From Desulfosoma sp. (GTDB lineage Bacteria > Desulfobacterota > Syntrophobacteria > Syntrophobacterales > DSM-9756), in assembly GCA_037481875.1 (NCBI GenBank), contig JBBFKY010000004.1:232893-296892 (forward strand): DNA of 64,000 nt, written 5' to 3'. The translations under genes and the position numbers were made by a program. The notes under the pieces were generated by a model. The model made no database searches and was not told the DNA's origin. It worked only from the letters and a program-made list of their open reading frames with translations. The stretch's first letter is position 1. Every line of letters begins with the position of its first letter. Positions 55,604 through 64,000 of the stretch are shown in pieces.

Positions 55604-55855
55604 GAAATCGTCCGGCGCAGCACAGGCTCTTCTAATCGTTCCTCAGGCACAGTGTCAAGGGAAAAGGAATCAATAGGTTAGCCGCCCTGTTTGAAGAGCG
55701 GAGCGATCAAGAAAAAAGGTGCATCAAAGAGTGTTCATCGAGGAAGAAAATATGTACAATGGTTCCAAGTCGACGCTTCGACGCAGGTGTATGGAGGATG
55801 CCTCAGCGCGGAATCGTTCAGAAAATGGGCATGTGGAAACAAGGAGGTGGCATTC

Positions 55856-56047
55856 ATGGTCGTGTATCGCCGCAAGGAAGACAGTCAGACATGGCATTGG
55901 TGTTCCAATTGCAGTCAGTACCCCACGGGTCAGGACATTATCAAGAGGCAGAGTCGGCCCGAGTATGGGGAATTTTGTAGCGAATGCACTGTCAAAGAGC
56001 AGACGGGGGACTGCAAGTCCGATTCCTTCTTTTCCGTGCGCAAATGA
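55856..56047 (+). CDS. Small zinc-ribbon-like protein
   Basis: 63 residues. It has VYRRKEDSQTWHWCSNCSQYPT and GEFCSECTVKEQTGDC, so two CxxC pairs about 30 residues apart plus a fifth cysteine, as in a zinc ribbon. AAGGAGGTG precedes ATG 55856; a longer frame upstream has no such site. I recall similar short proteins in related bacteria but know no function. It is 60 bases upstream of the next unknown gene. Confidence 0.65.
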   Translation: MVVYRRKEDSQTWHWCSNCSQYPTGQDIIKRQSRPEYGEFCSECTVKEQTGDCKSDSFFSVRK

Positions 56048-56107
56048 TACAGGGTGGTGCGGGCAAGCCAAGCCTTTTCGGGTTTTTGGGGCGGCCGGAG
56101 GTGTGAC

Positions 56108-56740
56108 ATGAAAAGGCGGTTTCATGTCCTTCCTGGAGGAAAATCTCTTAGAGCCGGCGGATTCCTGCAGCCCATGAGGCTTTATCGTGCGTACTCCATT
56201 ACCGAACTGGAAAAGGATCAAGTCACCTACTACGGGGTTCGGCTCAATTGGTACCGTCTGGACAGAACCGACCCCGTGCTTCCCATGGAAAACCTCATTG
56301 CGGGTTATGACAAGCTTGACGAGCGACAAAGGCGCCAGGCTTTGGAAGAGGTTTTACGGTACCTTACGGAAGAAGAGGTCTGGGGTCTGAGAACGTACTT
56401 ACGCGAAAAGCATGGTCTGGAGGTGATGGCCGAAGAGGTGCCTTTGCCCCTTGAGGTGCTCACGGGGCCTTTTTATTCCCCTTACGGTGAGGTGTTCGAA
56501 TTTCTGGAGTTGTCCGAGCAGGAAGGCTATTCGCTGCCTTACAAGATCTGGGGCTTTTATTCGCTTCGAGGATGCCTGAGCGGGCCGAACGTGGCCAAAG
56601 GTGTTCAGTTCCTGCAAAAGGCTTTGGAAAAACTTCAAACACCCCAAACATTTTCCACCAAGGATCTGGAAGGGGTTGTCAAAGCCTTGTATTTCGAAGA
56701 TGGCCTGGTGGTAACGTCTCGAGGCCGAGAAGCACCTTGA
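56108..56740 (+). CDS. Protein of unknown function
   Basis: 210 residues, soluble. It opens MKRRFHVLPGGKSLRAGGF, then MRLYRAYSITELEKDQVTYYGVRLNWYRL, a helical ERQRRQALEEVLRYLTEEEVWGLRTYLRE and a mixed C-terminal half. I do not recognise the family. GGAGGTG before ATG 56108 supports the start. A terminator shared with the convergent phosphofructokinase follows directly. Confidence 0.65.
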   Translation: MKRRFHVLPGGKSLRAGGFLQPMRLYRAYSITELEKDQVTYYGVRLNWYRLDRTDPVLPMENLIAGYDKLDERQRRQALEEVLRYLTEEEVWGLRTYLREKHGLEVMAEEVPLPLEVLTGPFYSPYGEVFEFLELSEQEGYSLPYKIWGFYSLRGCLSGPNVAKGVQFLQKALEKLQTPQTFSTKDLEGVVKALYFEDGLVVTSRGREAP

Positions 56741-56742
56741 GA

Positions 56743-56791
56743 AAAAGGGGCTGGAGATGCGGGTGTGAAGCAAACCCGTGCCCAGCCCCTT
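56743..56791 (-). terminator. Bidirectional terminator
   Basis: A 10-base stem (AAGGGGCTGG/CCAGCCCCTT) with an inner GGGT/ACCC pair. On the minus strand a TTTTTCTC run follows, ending the phosphofructokinase transcript; it may also stop the convergent unknown gene. Confidence 0.85.
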
Positions 56792-56797
56792 CATTGT

Positions 56798-57973
56798 TCA
56801 GTACAAGAACATGGGTTTACCCATGACGTGGCGCACCTTCGGGCGGTAGTTTTCCACGTCGTAGAGTTCGTGCACATCCACGCGTTTTTGTCCCGAAACC
56901 ACGATGCTCACTGGCATGTCCGTGTAAATGCCTTTGCTGAGTGCCACCATGCGGCCGAAGTTTCTTCTGAGGGCCAAATCCACGGCCATATTGGCGAAAT
57001 TGACCGCTACCATGAGATCCAAAGAATCCGGCGCTCCACTTCTCATGAGGTAGGAGAGCTGCTGGTAGATGATGTCTTGGCCTGTAAGCTTTTTAAGAAT
57101 CTCGCCGGTGATCAGGCCGATACCGCCAAGCTTTTTGTGACCGTAGGCGTCTTCTTCGCCACGTTCCACAATCGTTCCGGTCATCATCCGAGCCCCTTCG
57201 CTGATGGTCATCATGGCGTAATTGCTTGGATTGTTCTTTTTATCTTCCATAATCAACGTCGCCAATCTTTCGGGATCAAAGGGCACCTCGCTGATGATGG
57301 CTCGATCCGCGCCAGCAAGGTAGGCACTGATGAGAGACGTTTCTCCGCAATGACGCCCGAAAAGTTCAATGACTCCGATGCGTTCATGGGATCCTGTGGA
57401 CGTTCTCAAGGCGTGAATGAAGTTGACACTCCGCGTCACCGCCGTGGAAAAACCGATACAATAGTCGGTACCAAAAACATCGTTGTCCATGGTCTTAGGG
57501 ACCGCCAGTACCGGAAAGCCCTCCTGGTGTAACCGAACGGCATAACTTAGAGTGTCATCCCCGCCGATGGCCACCAGGCAATCGACGCCGAGTTTGTCCA
57601 AGTTGTTGAGCACATGGGATGTGAGATCTTTCTTCTCCCCTTCGGAACGGAACTGAGATGCCAAGAAGGGAGGCGCTTCCTTAAGCCGCACGGCCGCGGG
57701 GTTGGTTCGAGAAGTGTGCAGGTAGGTTCCGCCTGTACGGTCTATGGTGCGGACCGTGTTCTTTTCCAGCCATTGAAAGCATTTGGAGAATGTTTCCGAA
57801 TCTTCGGGATTGTAGTCGACAAGCCCTGCCCAGCCTCGGCGAATGCCGAGGACGCGAAAGCCCTCCTCGACACATCGATACACCAAAATTTTGATACAGG
57901 GATTGAGCCCGGGGACATCGCCTCCCCCCGTGAGGATGCCGATGGTGTGGATGGGTTTCAGCTCATAGACCAT
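56798..57973 (-). CDS. 6-phosphofructokinase with pyrophosphate-type signature
   Basis: 391 residues. The N-terminal [17 protein letters not shown] and the catalytic PKTMDNDV are clear. In ATP enzymes the nucleotide loop reads GGDGS and the catalytic loop PGTIDND; here they read GGDDT and PKTMDND. Asp and Lys at these places are the residues linked to pyrophosphate use, so this may phosphorylate fructose 6-phosphate with PPi reversibly. Some ATP enzymes of mixed clades share parts of the pattern. AGGAGGT precedes ATG 57973. Confidence 0.88.
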   Translation of the reverse strand: MVYELKPIHTIGILTGGGDVPGLNPCIKILVYRCVEEGFRVLGIRRGWAGLVDYNPEDSETFSKCFQWLEKNTVRTIDRTGGTYLHTSRTNPAAVRLKEAPPFLASQFRSEGEKKDLTSHVLNNLDKLGVDCLVAIGGDDTLSYAVRLHQEGFPVLAVPKTMDNDVFGTDYCIGFSTAVTRSVNFIHALRTSTGSHERIGVIELFGRHCGETSLISAYLAGADRAIISEVPFDPERLATLIMEDKKNNPSNYAMMTISEGARMMTGTIVERGEEDAYGHKKLGGIGLITGEILKKLTGQDIIYQQLSYLMRSGAPDSLDLMVAVNFANMAVDLALRRNFGRMVALSKGIYTDMPVSIVVSGQKRVDVHELYDVENYRPKVRHVMGKPMFLY

Positions 57974-58174
57974 GGCAGCACCTCCTCTTTGTTGAGGCAA
58001 TACTCGAGTCACTCCATGGGAATGGCGAAAAAGATTTCCATTCTACTGTATACGAAGCTTGGACAACCGCAAAGGGAGTCCTTTACGAATAAAGCGGCGA
58101 TTGATAAAAAAACGGCTTGGGATTTTGGTTTGGAGTGACGAAAGACTCGTCAAATGCAAAGAGGTGGGATGAAG

Positions 58175-58618
58175 ATGTCGGATAAAGAAGTCCATGATTT
58201 TTGGCAGCATCATTCAGAAAAATTTCTGGAAATGGCCTTAAGAACGGATCGCATGGAATCTCTCGCACATGCCGATGGTCACGGAATGAAAAAAGGCTCG
58301 TGCGGAGACACGGTAGAGTTTTTCGTCGTCACCGACCCTGATGGAGCCATACAACGCGTGGCATTTCAAGTCCAGGGGTGCCTCAATACCGTTGCCTGTG
58401 CCAATACCGTTTGTGAACTCATGGAAGGAAAGTTTTTGGAAGACGCCTGGGACCTGACGCCGGAACAGGTCGTCGAATACCTTGAGACTCTTCCAAAGCA
58501 TGAACACCACTGCGCAGAACTGGCGGTGGGTGCCTTTTACCTGGCTATTGCCGATGTGCACCGAAAGAAAAAGGAACCCTGGAAGAAAATCTACGGAAGA
58601 AGCGACGAGAGCCACTGA
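58175..58618 (+). CDS. NifU/IscU-like iron-sulfur scaffold
   Basis: 147 residues of the NifU N-terminal family. The three cluster-binding cysteines are in GSCGDTVEF, VQGCLNTVACANT and EHHCAELA. It differs from housekeeping IscU (no LPPVK motif), resembling stand-alone scaffolds of anaerobes. ATG 58175 with AGAGGTGGG is preferred over ATGs six to 21 bases upstream. Its 3' end overlaps the convergent B12-like gene by 28 bases. Confidence 0.85.
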   Translation: MSDKEVHDFWQHHSEKFLEMALRTDRMESLAHADGHGMKKGSCGDTVEFFVVTDPDGAIQRVAFQVQGCLNTVACANTVCELMEGKFLEDAWDLTPEQVVEYLETLPKHEHHCAELAVGAFYLAIADVHRKKKEPWKKIYGRSDESH

Positions 58619-59133
58619 AGAAAAGAGGCTACGTCGTCAAAGACTTTATGGATACCCGTGCGTCGAGCAAAATCAGGATCCCATTGAAAGACGGGCCCAC
58701 CGGCCGCAACAATCACACCTTGAGGAAGCCCTTGAACAATGGCGGCCACAAGGGGTTCAGCATCGGCGCGAAGCACGGTCAGCCCCAAAATATCAGGCGG
58801 GTCTCGGCGACACGCCTCAAGGATCTCCTCGGGAGTACACAAAAGCCCTAAGCGAACTGTCTGCGCCCCTACAGCTTGAGCCGCAGCCGCGATGACCTCA
58901 AGACCGTTTCCCCAACCGTCGTCGATGGTTGCTAGAGCAATCTTCGGAAAACTGCCGAGAGGCGGTCGCGCTTCAAGCGGGACGGTTTCCAGAAGTCTCT
59001 GAAGATCTTCCAGATCTCGAAGGACATTCCATCGCCCGGGCAGCCGGTGAAGGCGCCAATGATGAACGCGGTCGAGAAGGTGCGCTTTAAAGTCTTGCCA
59101 GGATACACTCTGAGGCGGGTCAACGAGGCTCAT
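58591..59133 (-). CDS. Cobalamin-binding-domain-like protein without the B12 histidine
   Basis: 180 residues. About 60-178 fold like a B12-binding Rossmann domain: IALATIDDGWGNGLEVIAAAAQAVGAQTVRLGLLCTPEEIL and DILGLTVLRADAEPLVAAIVQGL. Where cobalamin proteins have DxHxxG, this has DDGWGNG, so the lower axial histidine is missing. It probably does not bind B12 base-off. Its start overlaps rdgB by 14 bases. Confidence 0.7.
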   Translation of the reverse strand: MSLVDPPQSVSWQDFKAHLLDRVHHWRLHRLPGRWNVLRDLEDLQRLLETVPLEARPPLGSFPKIALATIDDGWGNGLEVIAAAAQAVGAQTVRLGLLCTPEEILEACRRDPPDILGLTVLRADAEPLVAAIVQGLPQGVIVAAGGPVFQWDPDFARRTGIHKVFDDVASFLQWLSSLLP

Positions 59134-59785
59134 GCATACAGATGCCTTCTGAAAGCAGCCTCTTTTCTTCCGCCAACCTTTGGCGCAACCAGACCAACAC
59201 CTTGTCGAATTCGTCCCGCAATTCCCGTAAGGCTCGTCCCCGATGGCTCACCGCCGCCTTCTCTTCCGGTGTCATTTCCGCAAACGTCTTCCCTGCCGGC
59301 GGGTAATAAAAAAGGGGATCATAGCCAAATCCAAAACCACCTCGAGGTTCCGTGGTGATTTCCCCTTCGCATACGGCCTCATAGGTCAGGGCCGGACCTG
59401 TCGGTACGGCAAGCGAAAGGACACACACAAACCGGGCTTTACGATGGGTTTGGCCCTTCATGGCCTCAAGAAGCTTGCGGTTGTTGTCGGCATCCGTGGC
59501 GTTCTCGCCGGCGTATCGAGCGGAATGCACACCTGGCGCTCCACCCAAAGCTTCGACTTCCAAGCCGGAGTCGTCGGCCAGAGCCGGAAGCCCTAGAACG
59601 CGGGCTGTAAAAAGCGCTTTCTTGTAAGCATTTTCCTCAAAAGTTCGGCCGTCTTCTCGAGGTTCCGGCAGCGGGCCGAAATCCGTCACATCTCGAACCT
59701 CTACGGGAAAGCCCTCTAAAAGGGCTCGAATCTCCGCGGACTTTGCACGATTTCGAGTGGCAATGACCAGAGTTACGGTTTCCAT
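59120..59785 (-). CDS. rdgB: XTP/dITP diphosphatase (RdgB/HAM1)
   Basis: 221 residues. VIATRNRAKSAEIRALL, the DDSGLEVEALGGAPGVHSARYAG block and the GGFGFGYDPLFYYPPAGKTFAEM motif are all present. It removes non-canonical purine nucleotides. It lies 27 bases after tatC and overlaps the B12-like gene. Confidence 0.96.
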   Translation of the reverse strand: METVTLVIATRNRAKSAEIRALLEGFPVEVRDVTDFGPLPEPREDGRTFEENAYKKALFTARVLGLPALADDSGLEVEALGGAPGVHSARYAGENATDADNNRKLLEAMKGQTHRKARFVCVLSLAVPTGPALTYEAVCEGEITTEPRGGFGFGYDPLFYYPPAGKTFAEMTPEEKAAVSHRGRALRELRDEFDKVLVWLRQRLAEEKRLLSEGICMHEPR

Positions 59786-59812
59786 GACGGCGTACGTGCC
59801 TCCTTGAAGCCT

Positions 59813-60598
59813 TTAGGCTGACGAGGCGTGAGACGTGGAAGTTTCTTCCGCATCCGACGCCTCGGCCTCTTCTTTCTTTTCAAAGAAATGAGCAATCCAG
59901 ACACTCATTTCGTAGAGAATAAGCAAGGGAATAGCCATAAGAATCTGAGTAAAAACGTCGGGTGGTGTCAAAATGGCCGCCCCAATAAAGATGATAAGGA
60001 TAGCGTACTTTCTATGCTTTTTAAGAAAACTCGCTTTGACCAGCCCCAGTTTTGCCAGAAAGAAGGTGACCAAGGGCATTTCAAACACGAGCCCAAAGGC
60101 AATGAGAAGCCGCGTGGCAAAAGAAAGAAATTCTTTGGTGCTGATCATGGGGGCGATGAATTCCGTGGCAAAAGAAGTAAAAAACTGAAATCCATAAGGA
60201 AAAACGATAAGATAACCGAAAGCGGCACCACCGATAAAGAAAATTGTAGACAAGATGACAATGGGGTAAAGATAGCGGCGTTCGTGCTCATAGAGGCCAG
60301 GGGCCACAAAACGCCAAAACTGGTAAAGAATGACCGGAATCGCCAAGGCCACACCACCGAGAAAAGAAACTCTAATATAGGTCATAAAGGCTTCGTGTGG
60401 CGCCGTATAGATGAGCTTCTGATGCCCGTCTTTGGGTAGGGCTTGCAGTAGGGGCTGCATAAGCCAAGAAAAGATCTTTTCCTTAAAGAAATAGGAAATG
60501 ACAAACCCGACACCCACGGCAATGGCGCAAATAATAAGCCGTCGTCGCAGCTCCTCCAGATGTTCCGTGAACGGCATTTTATCAGAAGGCTGACTCAT
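59813..60598 (-). CDS. tatC: Twin-arginine translocase subunit TatC
   Basis: 261 residues with six membrane helices. The N terminus [27 protein letters not shown] holds the signal-peptide-binding region, and [21 protein letters not shown] is typical. It ends in an acidic/Ser tail. It recognises folded Tat substrates such as periplasmic hydrogenases. The start overlaps tatB by four bases. Confidence 0.96.
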   Translation of the reverse strand: MSQPSDKMPFTEHLEELRRRLIICAIAVGVGFVISYFFKEKIFSWLMQPLLQALPKDGHQKLIYTAPHEAFMTYIRVSFLGGVALAIPVILYQFWRFVAPGLYEHERRYLYPIVILSTIFFIGGAAFGYLIVFPYGFQFFTSFATEFIAPMISTKEFLSFATRLLIAFGLVFEMPLVTFFLAKLGLVKASFLKKHRKYAILIIFIGAAILTPPDVFTQILMAIPLLILYEMSVWIAHFFEKKEEAEASDAEETSTSHASSA

Positions 60599-60975
60599 GG
60601 GACTTTTCGATTCTCTGCGGTTTCACTCTGAGGTTCCGTCTCTTTCGGCACTTCGGTCTCTGTCTTGGATCCTTCGGCCACCGTTCCTTGCTGTGGGGTC
60701 GTCTCAGGGGCTGATTCAACCTTGACGGCCTCCGGCTTGATGGATGAGCTCAAATTTTCCAACATGATTTGGCTTTGGGCCGTGCGGAATTCCTTTTTCA
60801 GCTCCTGGACCGTCTCATCCTGCTCAAAGGTGCTCTTAAGGTCGCTTGTGGCCTTTCGAAATTCCGCCAACCCTCGACCTAGAGCCCGAGCAAGATCCGG
60901 CAGCTTTCCCGGTCCCACCACGATAAGTGCGATAAAAAGAATCAGGAGGAGTTCCTGAAACCCCATGCCGAACAT
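60595..60975 (-). CDS. tatB: Twin-arginine translocase subunit TatB
   Basis: 126 residues. One membrane helix ([32 protein letters not shown]) is followed by an amphipathic helix and a long Glu/Pro/Thr-rich tail. The [12 protein letters not shown] hinge is TatB-like. It lies one base after tatA. Confidence 0.9.
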   Translation of the reverse strand: MFGMGFQELLLILFIALIVVGPGKLPDLARALGRGLAEFRKATSDLKSTFEQDETVQELKKEFRTAQSQIMLENLSSSIKPEAVKVESAPETTPQQGTVAEGSKTETEVPKETEPQSETAENRKVP

Positions 60976-60976
60976 T

Positions 60977-61201
60977 TCATACCCCCTTGGAATCCGGTGG
61001 CTCTGACGGCTCTACGTGTTCCGACAGCTCATGGTATTGGGCTTCCCGCACATCAGGTTTTTCGACCTGGAAACCTTTCTTGAACTCGGTGACACTTTCG
61101 CCCAGAGCTTTGCCCACTTGGGCGAGGCGCTTTCCACCATAAATAAAAATCACGATGCCCAGTATGAGGAGCAATTCCGTGGGGCCCAAACCAAAAACCA
61201 T
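60977..61201 (-). CDS. tatA: Twin-arginine translocase subunit TatA
   Basis: 74 residues. Helix [38 protein letters not shown] followed by a short acidic tail, the standard TatA form that makes the pore. It is first in tatA-tatB-tatC-rdgB, about 105 bases after ccsB. Confidence 0.92.
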   Translation of the reverse strand: MVFGLGPTELLLILGIVIFIYGGKRLAQVGKALGESVTEFKKGFQVEKPDVREAQYHELSEHVEPSEPPDSKGV

Positions 61202-61305
61202 GGATCCTTTCCTCTTAGTCCATGCCGCCTTCGATCGTTCGATTTTCGTCCTTTGATATCAGCCTTTCAATGTCTCAGGGATGGGATCACCTCCATGCTT
61301 GCTTT

Positions 61306-62154
61306 TTACTTCGTCGCGTAGCTATGCAAGCCGCTCAGCAAAAAATTTACACCAAAATAGGTGAAGAGGACTGAACAGAATCCAACAACCGACAACCAAG
61401 CCACCCTCGGCCCTCTCCAACCCCGCACCGCCCTCGCATGAAGCACCGTAGCATAAATAAGCCACGTGATCAGAGACCAGGTTTCCTTGGGATCCCAACT
61501 CCAATAGGATCCCCATGCCGAATCGGCCCACACGGACCCGGTGATGATGCCGATGGAAAGCCAGAAGAACCCGAAAAGGATAACCTGGTAATTGAATTCA
61601 TCCAGTTCTCGAGCGCTGGGAAAAAGACTGGCGGAAAGGAGGGACCATGGCCGTCCTTCTTTTCTTCTGCGCCAGAGGTAGGCAAGGCTTAAACCGAAGG
61701 AAATAGCGAAGGCGCCGTAGCCCATAAAGCAGGTGACCACATGGGCGATAAGCCAGTTGCTCTTGAGGGCCGGCACCAAAGGTTGAATCTTGGAAACCAC
61801 GTCAGGGGAAAACGACGCGTAGGCCATGGCCAGAAAAGCGATACCGGTCGGTACAAATCCAAGGGCACGGTGGCCCATCTTCCTTTCAAATACGACATAG
61901 ATAAGGACCAGAACCCAAGAGCCGAAGACAAGGGATTCATAGAGGTTGGAAAGAGGGGCGTGGCCGAAACCAAGATCGTAGGATTCTTTCCAACGAAGCG
62001 CGATACCCGCGGTTTGAATGAGAAGAGTGACGAGCGCGCACCCTGTGCCCCAGGAAAGCAGTCTCGGTTTCTGAAAGGTGACCCCCGCCAGATAGACGGT
62101 TGTGGTCAGAAGATAAGCAAATGTCGTGACTCCAAGAAGAATGGAACTGTTCAT
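61306..62154 (-). CDS. ccsB: Cytochrome c maturation protein CcsB/CcsA (System II)
   Basis: 282 residues with about eight membrane helices. The heme-handling WWD-type region is WADSAWGSYWSWDPKETWSLITW. It delivers heme to apocytochromes with ResB. It follows resB by 15 bases. This pathway would mature the tetraheme cytochrome at 7.8 kb. Confidence 0.92.
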   Translation of the reverse strand: MNSSILLGVTTFAYLLTTTVYLAGVTFQKPRLLSWGTGCALVTLLIQTAGIALRWKESYDLGFGHAPLSNLYESLVFGSWVLVLIYVVFERKMGHRALGFVPTGIAFLAMAYASFSPDVVSKIQPLVPALKSNWLIAHVVTCFMGYGAFAISFGLSLAYLWRRRKEGRPWSLLSASLFPSARELDEFNYQVILFGFFWLSIGIITGSVWADSAWGSYWSWDPKETWSLITWLIYATVLHARAVRGWRGPRVAWLSVVGFCSVLFTYFGVNFLLSGLHSYATK

Positions 62155-62169
62155 GGCGCGCTATGTCCC

Positions 62170-63531
62170 CTATGTGCGGCGATGCAGAGTGTCCGCAAGG
62201 CGGTCACAAAGATGTTGGAATTCCCGTTCAAAGGCAAGGCTTTTCTTGTTGGTCCAGGCGGCGGCCACAAGGGTTGTGCCCGGATTGTTTCGATGTGCCC
62301 AGAGGTAAAGTTTTTTATGGGAGACGTAAAAGGTGCATAAAAGGCCTACGAGAAGAGCCACAAATCCGGAGAGGACAAGAGGAACCCCGGGATCCCGCTT
62401 CACTTGTAACCCGGTATAGTATCCCCGTTCCGAATCCAGCAAGGTCACCTGATACCCTTGCAGACGATTGCCGTGAAATTCCGGGTGATTCAAAAGGATC
62501 CAGGAGCCTGAGGGCTGCTCGCCCTCTTTCCATGTAGCCATAGCCACGGCGGGACCAAAACCGCTGAAATCTTCGGTGAAGTCCACAAGCTGAATCTTTC
62601 GGCCCGTGGAACCAAAGGGAAGGGCTTCCCCAAAGGGCAGTTCCAGTTCGAAACGCTCGCCTTCCTCGGATTTGGTAAAGGCAACCCTTGCCCTCTTCAG
62701 TAAAGCCCCATAGGATGCCTGATAAAAAGTGACACCACGGTAGCTGATGGGGTCGTTGACACGAATGGAGGCGTTCAAGACCGGAATGCCGTCTTCAAGA
62801 AGGGTCACGTCCGATCGAAACTCTTTGGGCACTCCGTTTTCATAAAAACTTACATCAAAATCATCACAGCGCACCTGAAAGGGAAGGGCGATCAAGGCGC
62901 GATGTCTGGGTACGAACACTTCTTGGCTGGTTTCACCTTCCGCCAGATTCAAGATTCCTTTAAAACCGTAGATGGAACCCACTAAAGCGCCGAAGAAGAT
63001 CCAGAGCACACTCAGGTGGATCACATAAACCATATACCGGGACCAACGGCCTTTTTCCGCCACCAGGGCCAGAGAGTCGGCGGGAGCGTGCAGGTGCTGG
63101 AGTCGCCCAAAGGTCCGGCTTAGAACGTTTTCCGACAAAGAACGGACCCTGGAAAAATCCACCGGCACTTCCATGACCCGATGAAGGCTGTATTTGGTGA
63201 GCTTGGCAGGATCCAAAAAGTCGTCTCGTTCCCGCAAGAGGGCTCTCGTCTTGGGAAGCCGTTGCAGCGTGCAGGCGGTGAGGTTTAAACTGAGCAGGAC
63301 GAGAAGAGCCTTGAACGCCACGGAGTGATAAAGATCGGTGATTTGCAGGGCCATGAGCCATCGGGCTTTTTCGAGCCCATAGCGCGCCATGATTTCGCGC
63401 TCGCTTAACCCTTGGGGGACCAAAGTCCCCACAATGCAGCCCACGACAAGGATAAAGAACAAGAATAGAGCCAGACGAACACTGGCCAGCTTTCGCCAAA
63501 GTCGGTGAACGGTATCTGTGAATGCCTTCAT
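62170..63531 (-). CDS. resB: Cytochrome c biogenesis protein ResB
   Basis: 453 residues with membrane helices near 20-40, 70-90, 155-175 and about 400-425, and a large periplasmic domain between the last two. Typical motifs are ASVRLALFLFFILVVGCIVGTL near the start and RGVTFYQASYG in the domain. GGAAGG seven bases before ATG 63531 sets the start; the frame is open further upstream. It works with CcsB. Confidence 0.92.
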   Translation of the reverse strand: MKAFTDTVHRLWRKLASVRLALFLFFILVVGCIVGTLVPQGLSEREIMARYGLEKARWLMALQITDLYHSVAFKALLVLLSLNLTACTLQRLPKTRALLRERDDFLDPAKLTKYSLHRVMEVPVDFSRVRSLSENVLSRTFGRLQHLHAPADSLALVAEKGRWSRYMVYVIHLSVLWIFFGALVGSIYGFKGILNLAEGETSQEVFVPRHRALIALPFQVRCDDFDVSFYENGVPKEFRSDVTLLEDGIPVLNASIRVNDPISYRGVTFYQASYGALLKRARVAFTKSEEGERFELELPFGEALPFGSTGRKIQLVDFTEDFSGFGPAVAMATWKEGEQPSGSWILLNHPEFHGNRLQGYQVTLLDSERGYYTGLQVKRDPGVPLVLSGFVALLVGLLCTFYVSHKKLYLWAHRNNPGTTLVAAAWTNKKSLAFEREFQHLCDRLADTLHRRT

Positions 63532-63803
63532 AAAACAGCCTTCCGTCATGATGATGGTCCCTGGGCGAAAAAGGGGTTCGAGCTTCCAGGGGTGTTTTTC
63601 AAAGAGACTGCTTTGTAACCTACGCCCAAGGCCAAAGCAAGGCGCATTGTACGGACCTTTACGGTTGCCTTTGCCTTTTGAAGGACTGGGTCTGGCTCTG
63701 TCGGACAAAGACGAAAGAAAGAAGCCTGGTGCACAGAGAAACCTTTTTCAGTCAGCGAGGACAACGTGAAAAACATTTTTTTCAGACAAGAAGGAAAAAC
63801 CCC

Positions 63804-63831
63804 TTGACACTGGATCGTGGATCTCTATAAT
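63804..63831 (+). promoter_or_regulatory. Strong sigma-70-type promoter P1 of a presumed rRNA operon
   Basis: Perfect boxes TTGACA (63804-63809) and TATAAT (63826-63831) with a 16-base spacer. Such consensus promoters are typical of rRNA operons. The GC-rich bases after the -10 box (CCGGCC) fit a stringent-control discriminator. Confidence 0.8.
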
Positions 63832-63885
63832 CCGGCCTCCGTTGACGCCACGCGTCGGCGTTTTTGAGGGTCTCGAAAAAAGTGC

Positions 63886-63914
63886 TTGACCAAGACCCTC
63901 AGCTCTGGTAGAAA
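63886..63914 (+). promoter_or_regulatory. Possible second promoter P2
   Basis: TTGACC (63886-63891) and TAGAAA (63909-63914) with a 17-base spacer lie about 80 bases after P1. The -10 box is weaker than P1's. Confidence 0.45.
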
Positions 63915-64000
63915 GCAACTTTGCCTGCAGTGATCAGGCGGCGGTTCTTTGAAAACTAAATAGTGAGAAGCGTGCTGGGCCTTAAGAGAAAGGGGCAGCC
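63915..64000 (+). other. Leader region of a presumed rRNA operon
   Basis: The segment contains GGTTCTTTGAAAACTAAATAG, the type of sequence found in leaders just before 16S rRNA, with a boxA-like core. No 16S bases are yet visible, so the gene would begin beyond the right edge. Confidence 0.6.

Overview
The window is chromosomal DNA from a strictly anaerobic, Gram-negative bacterium, most likely a sulfate-reducing or syntrophic member of the Thermodesulfobacteriota (former Deltaproteobacteria, Syntrophobacter-like). Support for this comes from a Tmc-type electron-transfer cluster (small heme-b-type membrane subunit, HdrD-like Fe-S protein, tetraheme cytochrome c3), a ResB/CcsB cytochrome c maturation pair, a beta-oxidation gene trio, a phosphofructokinase with the pyrophosphate-type signature, and a complete Tol-Pal and TamA/TamB outer-membrane set. 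Placement is by gene content only.

Layout. 0.3-4.6 kb (minus): folate pabA-pabB-pabC and an O-methyltransferase. 5.1-8.2 kb (plus): the tmc-like cluster. 8.7-18.0 kb (plus): ndk, a MltD-type transglycosylase, a sirtuin, then tolQ-tolR-tolA-tolB-pal-cpoB and a TamA-like Omp85 protein; tamB follows at 19.5-23.1 kb after a divergent alcohol dehydrogenase. 23.8-31.9 kb (minus): one tightly packed unit of hydantoinase-like protein, histone-deacetylase-family protein, rlmN, hisI, hisG, a TPR lipoprotein, an aminotransferase and engB. 32.2-36.4 kb (plus): rhomboid protease, a DUF167 protein, thiolase, 3-hydroxybutyryl-CoA dehydrogenase and acyl-CoA dehydrogenase. 36.5-42.8 kb: DMT exporter, SDR/DUF2867 protein, SGNH hydrolase, a decayed membrane-protein gene and a small putative metalloprotease.

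43.2-48.6 kb is an accessory segment. It holds a translationally coupled pair, a DUF4062/TPR/coiled-coil/2TM protein followed by a SLOG-type Rossmann protein with four membrane segments, next to a dead IS1380-family element. This pair is the best candidate here for an undescribed system: probably membrane-associated, nucleotide-linked conflict or stress signalling. That role is inference.

49.0-55.6 kb (minus): tRNA-Asp, tRNA-Val, lon, clpX, clpP, tig and tRNA-Leu, a protein quality-control block. 55.9-63.5 kb: two small proteins of unknown function, phosphofructokinase, a NifU/IscU-like scaffold, a B12-domain-like protein, rdgB, tatC-tatB-tatA, ccsB and resB. The last 200 bases carry a strong promoter and a leader typical of an rRNA operon whose 16S gene would begin just past the right edge. 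Several non-coding gaps carry palindromic repeat elements, two of them flanking the tmc cluster.
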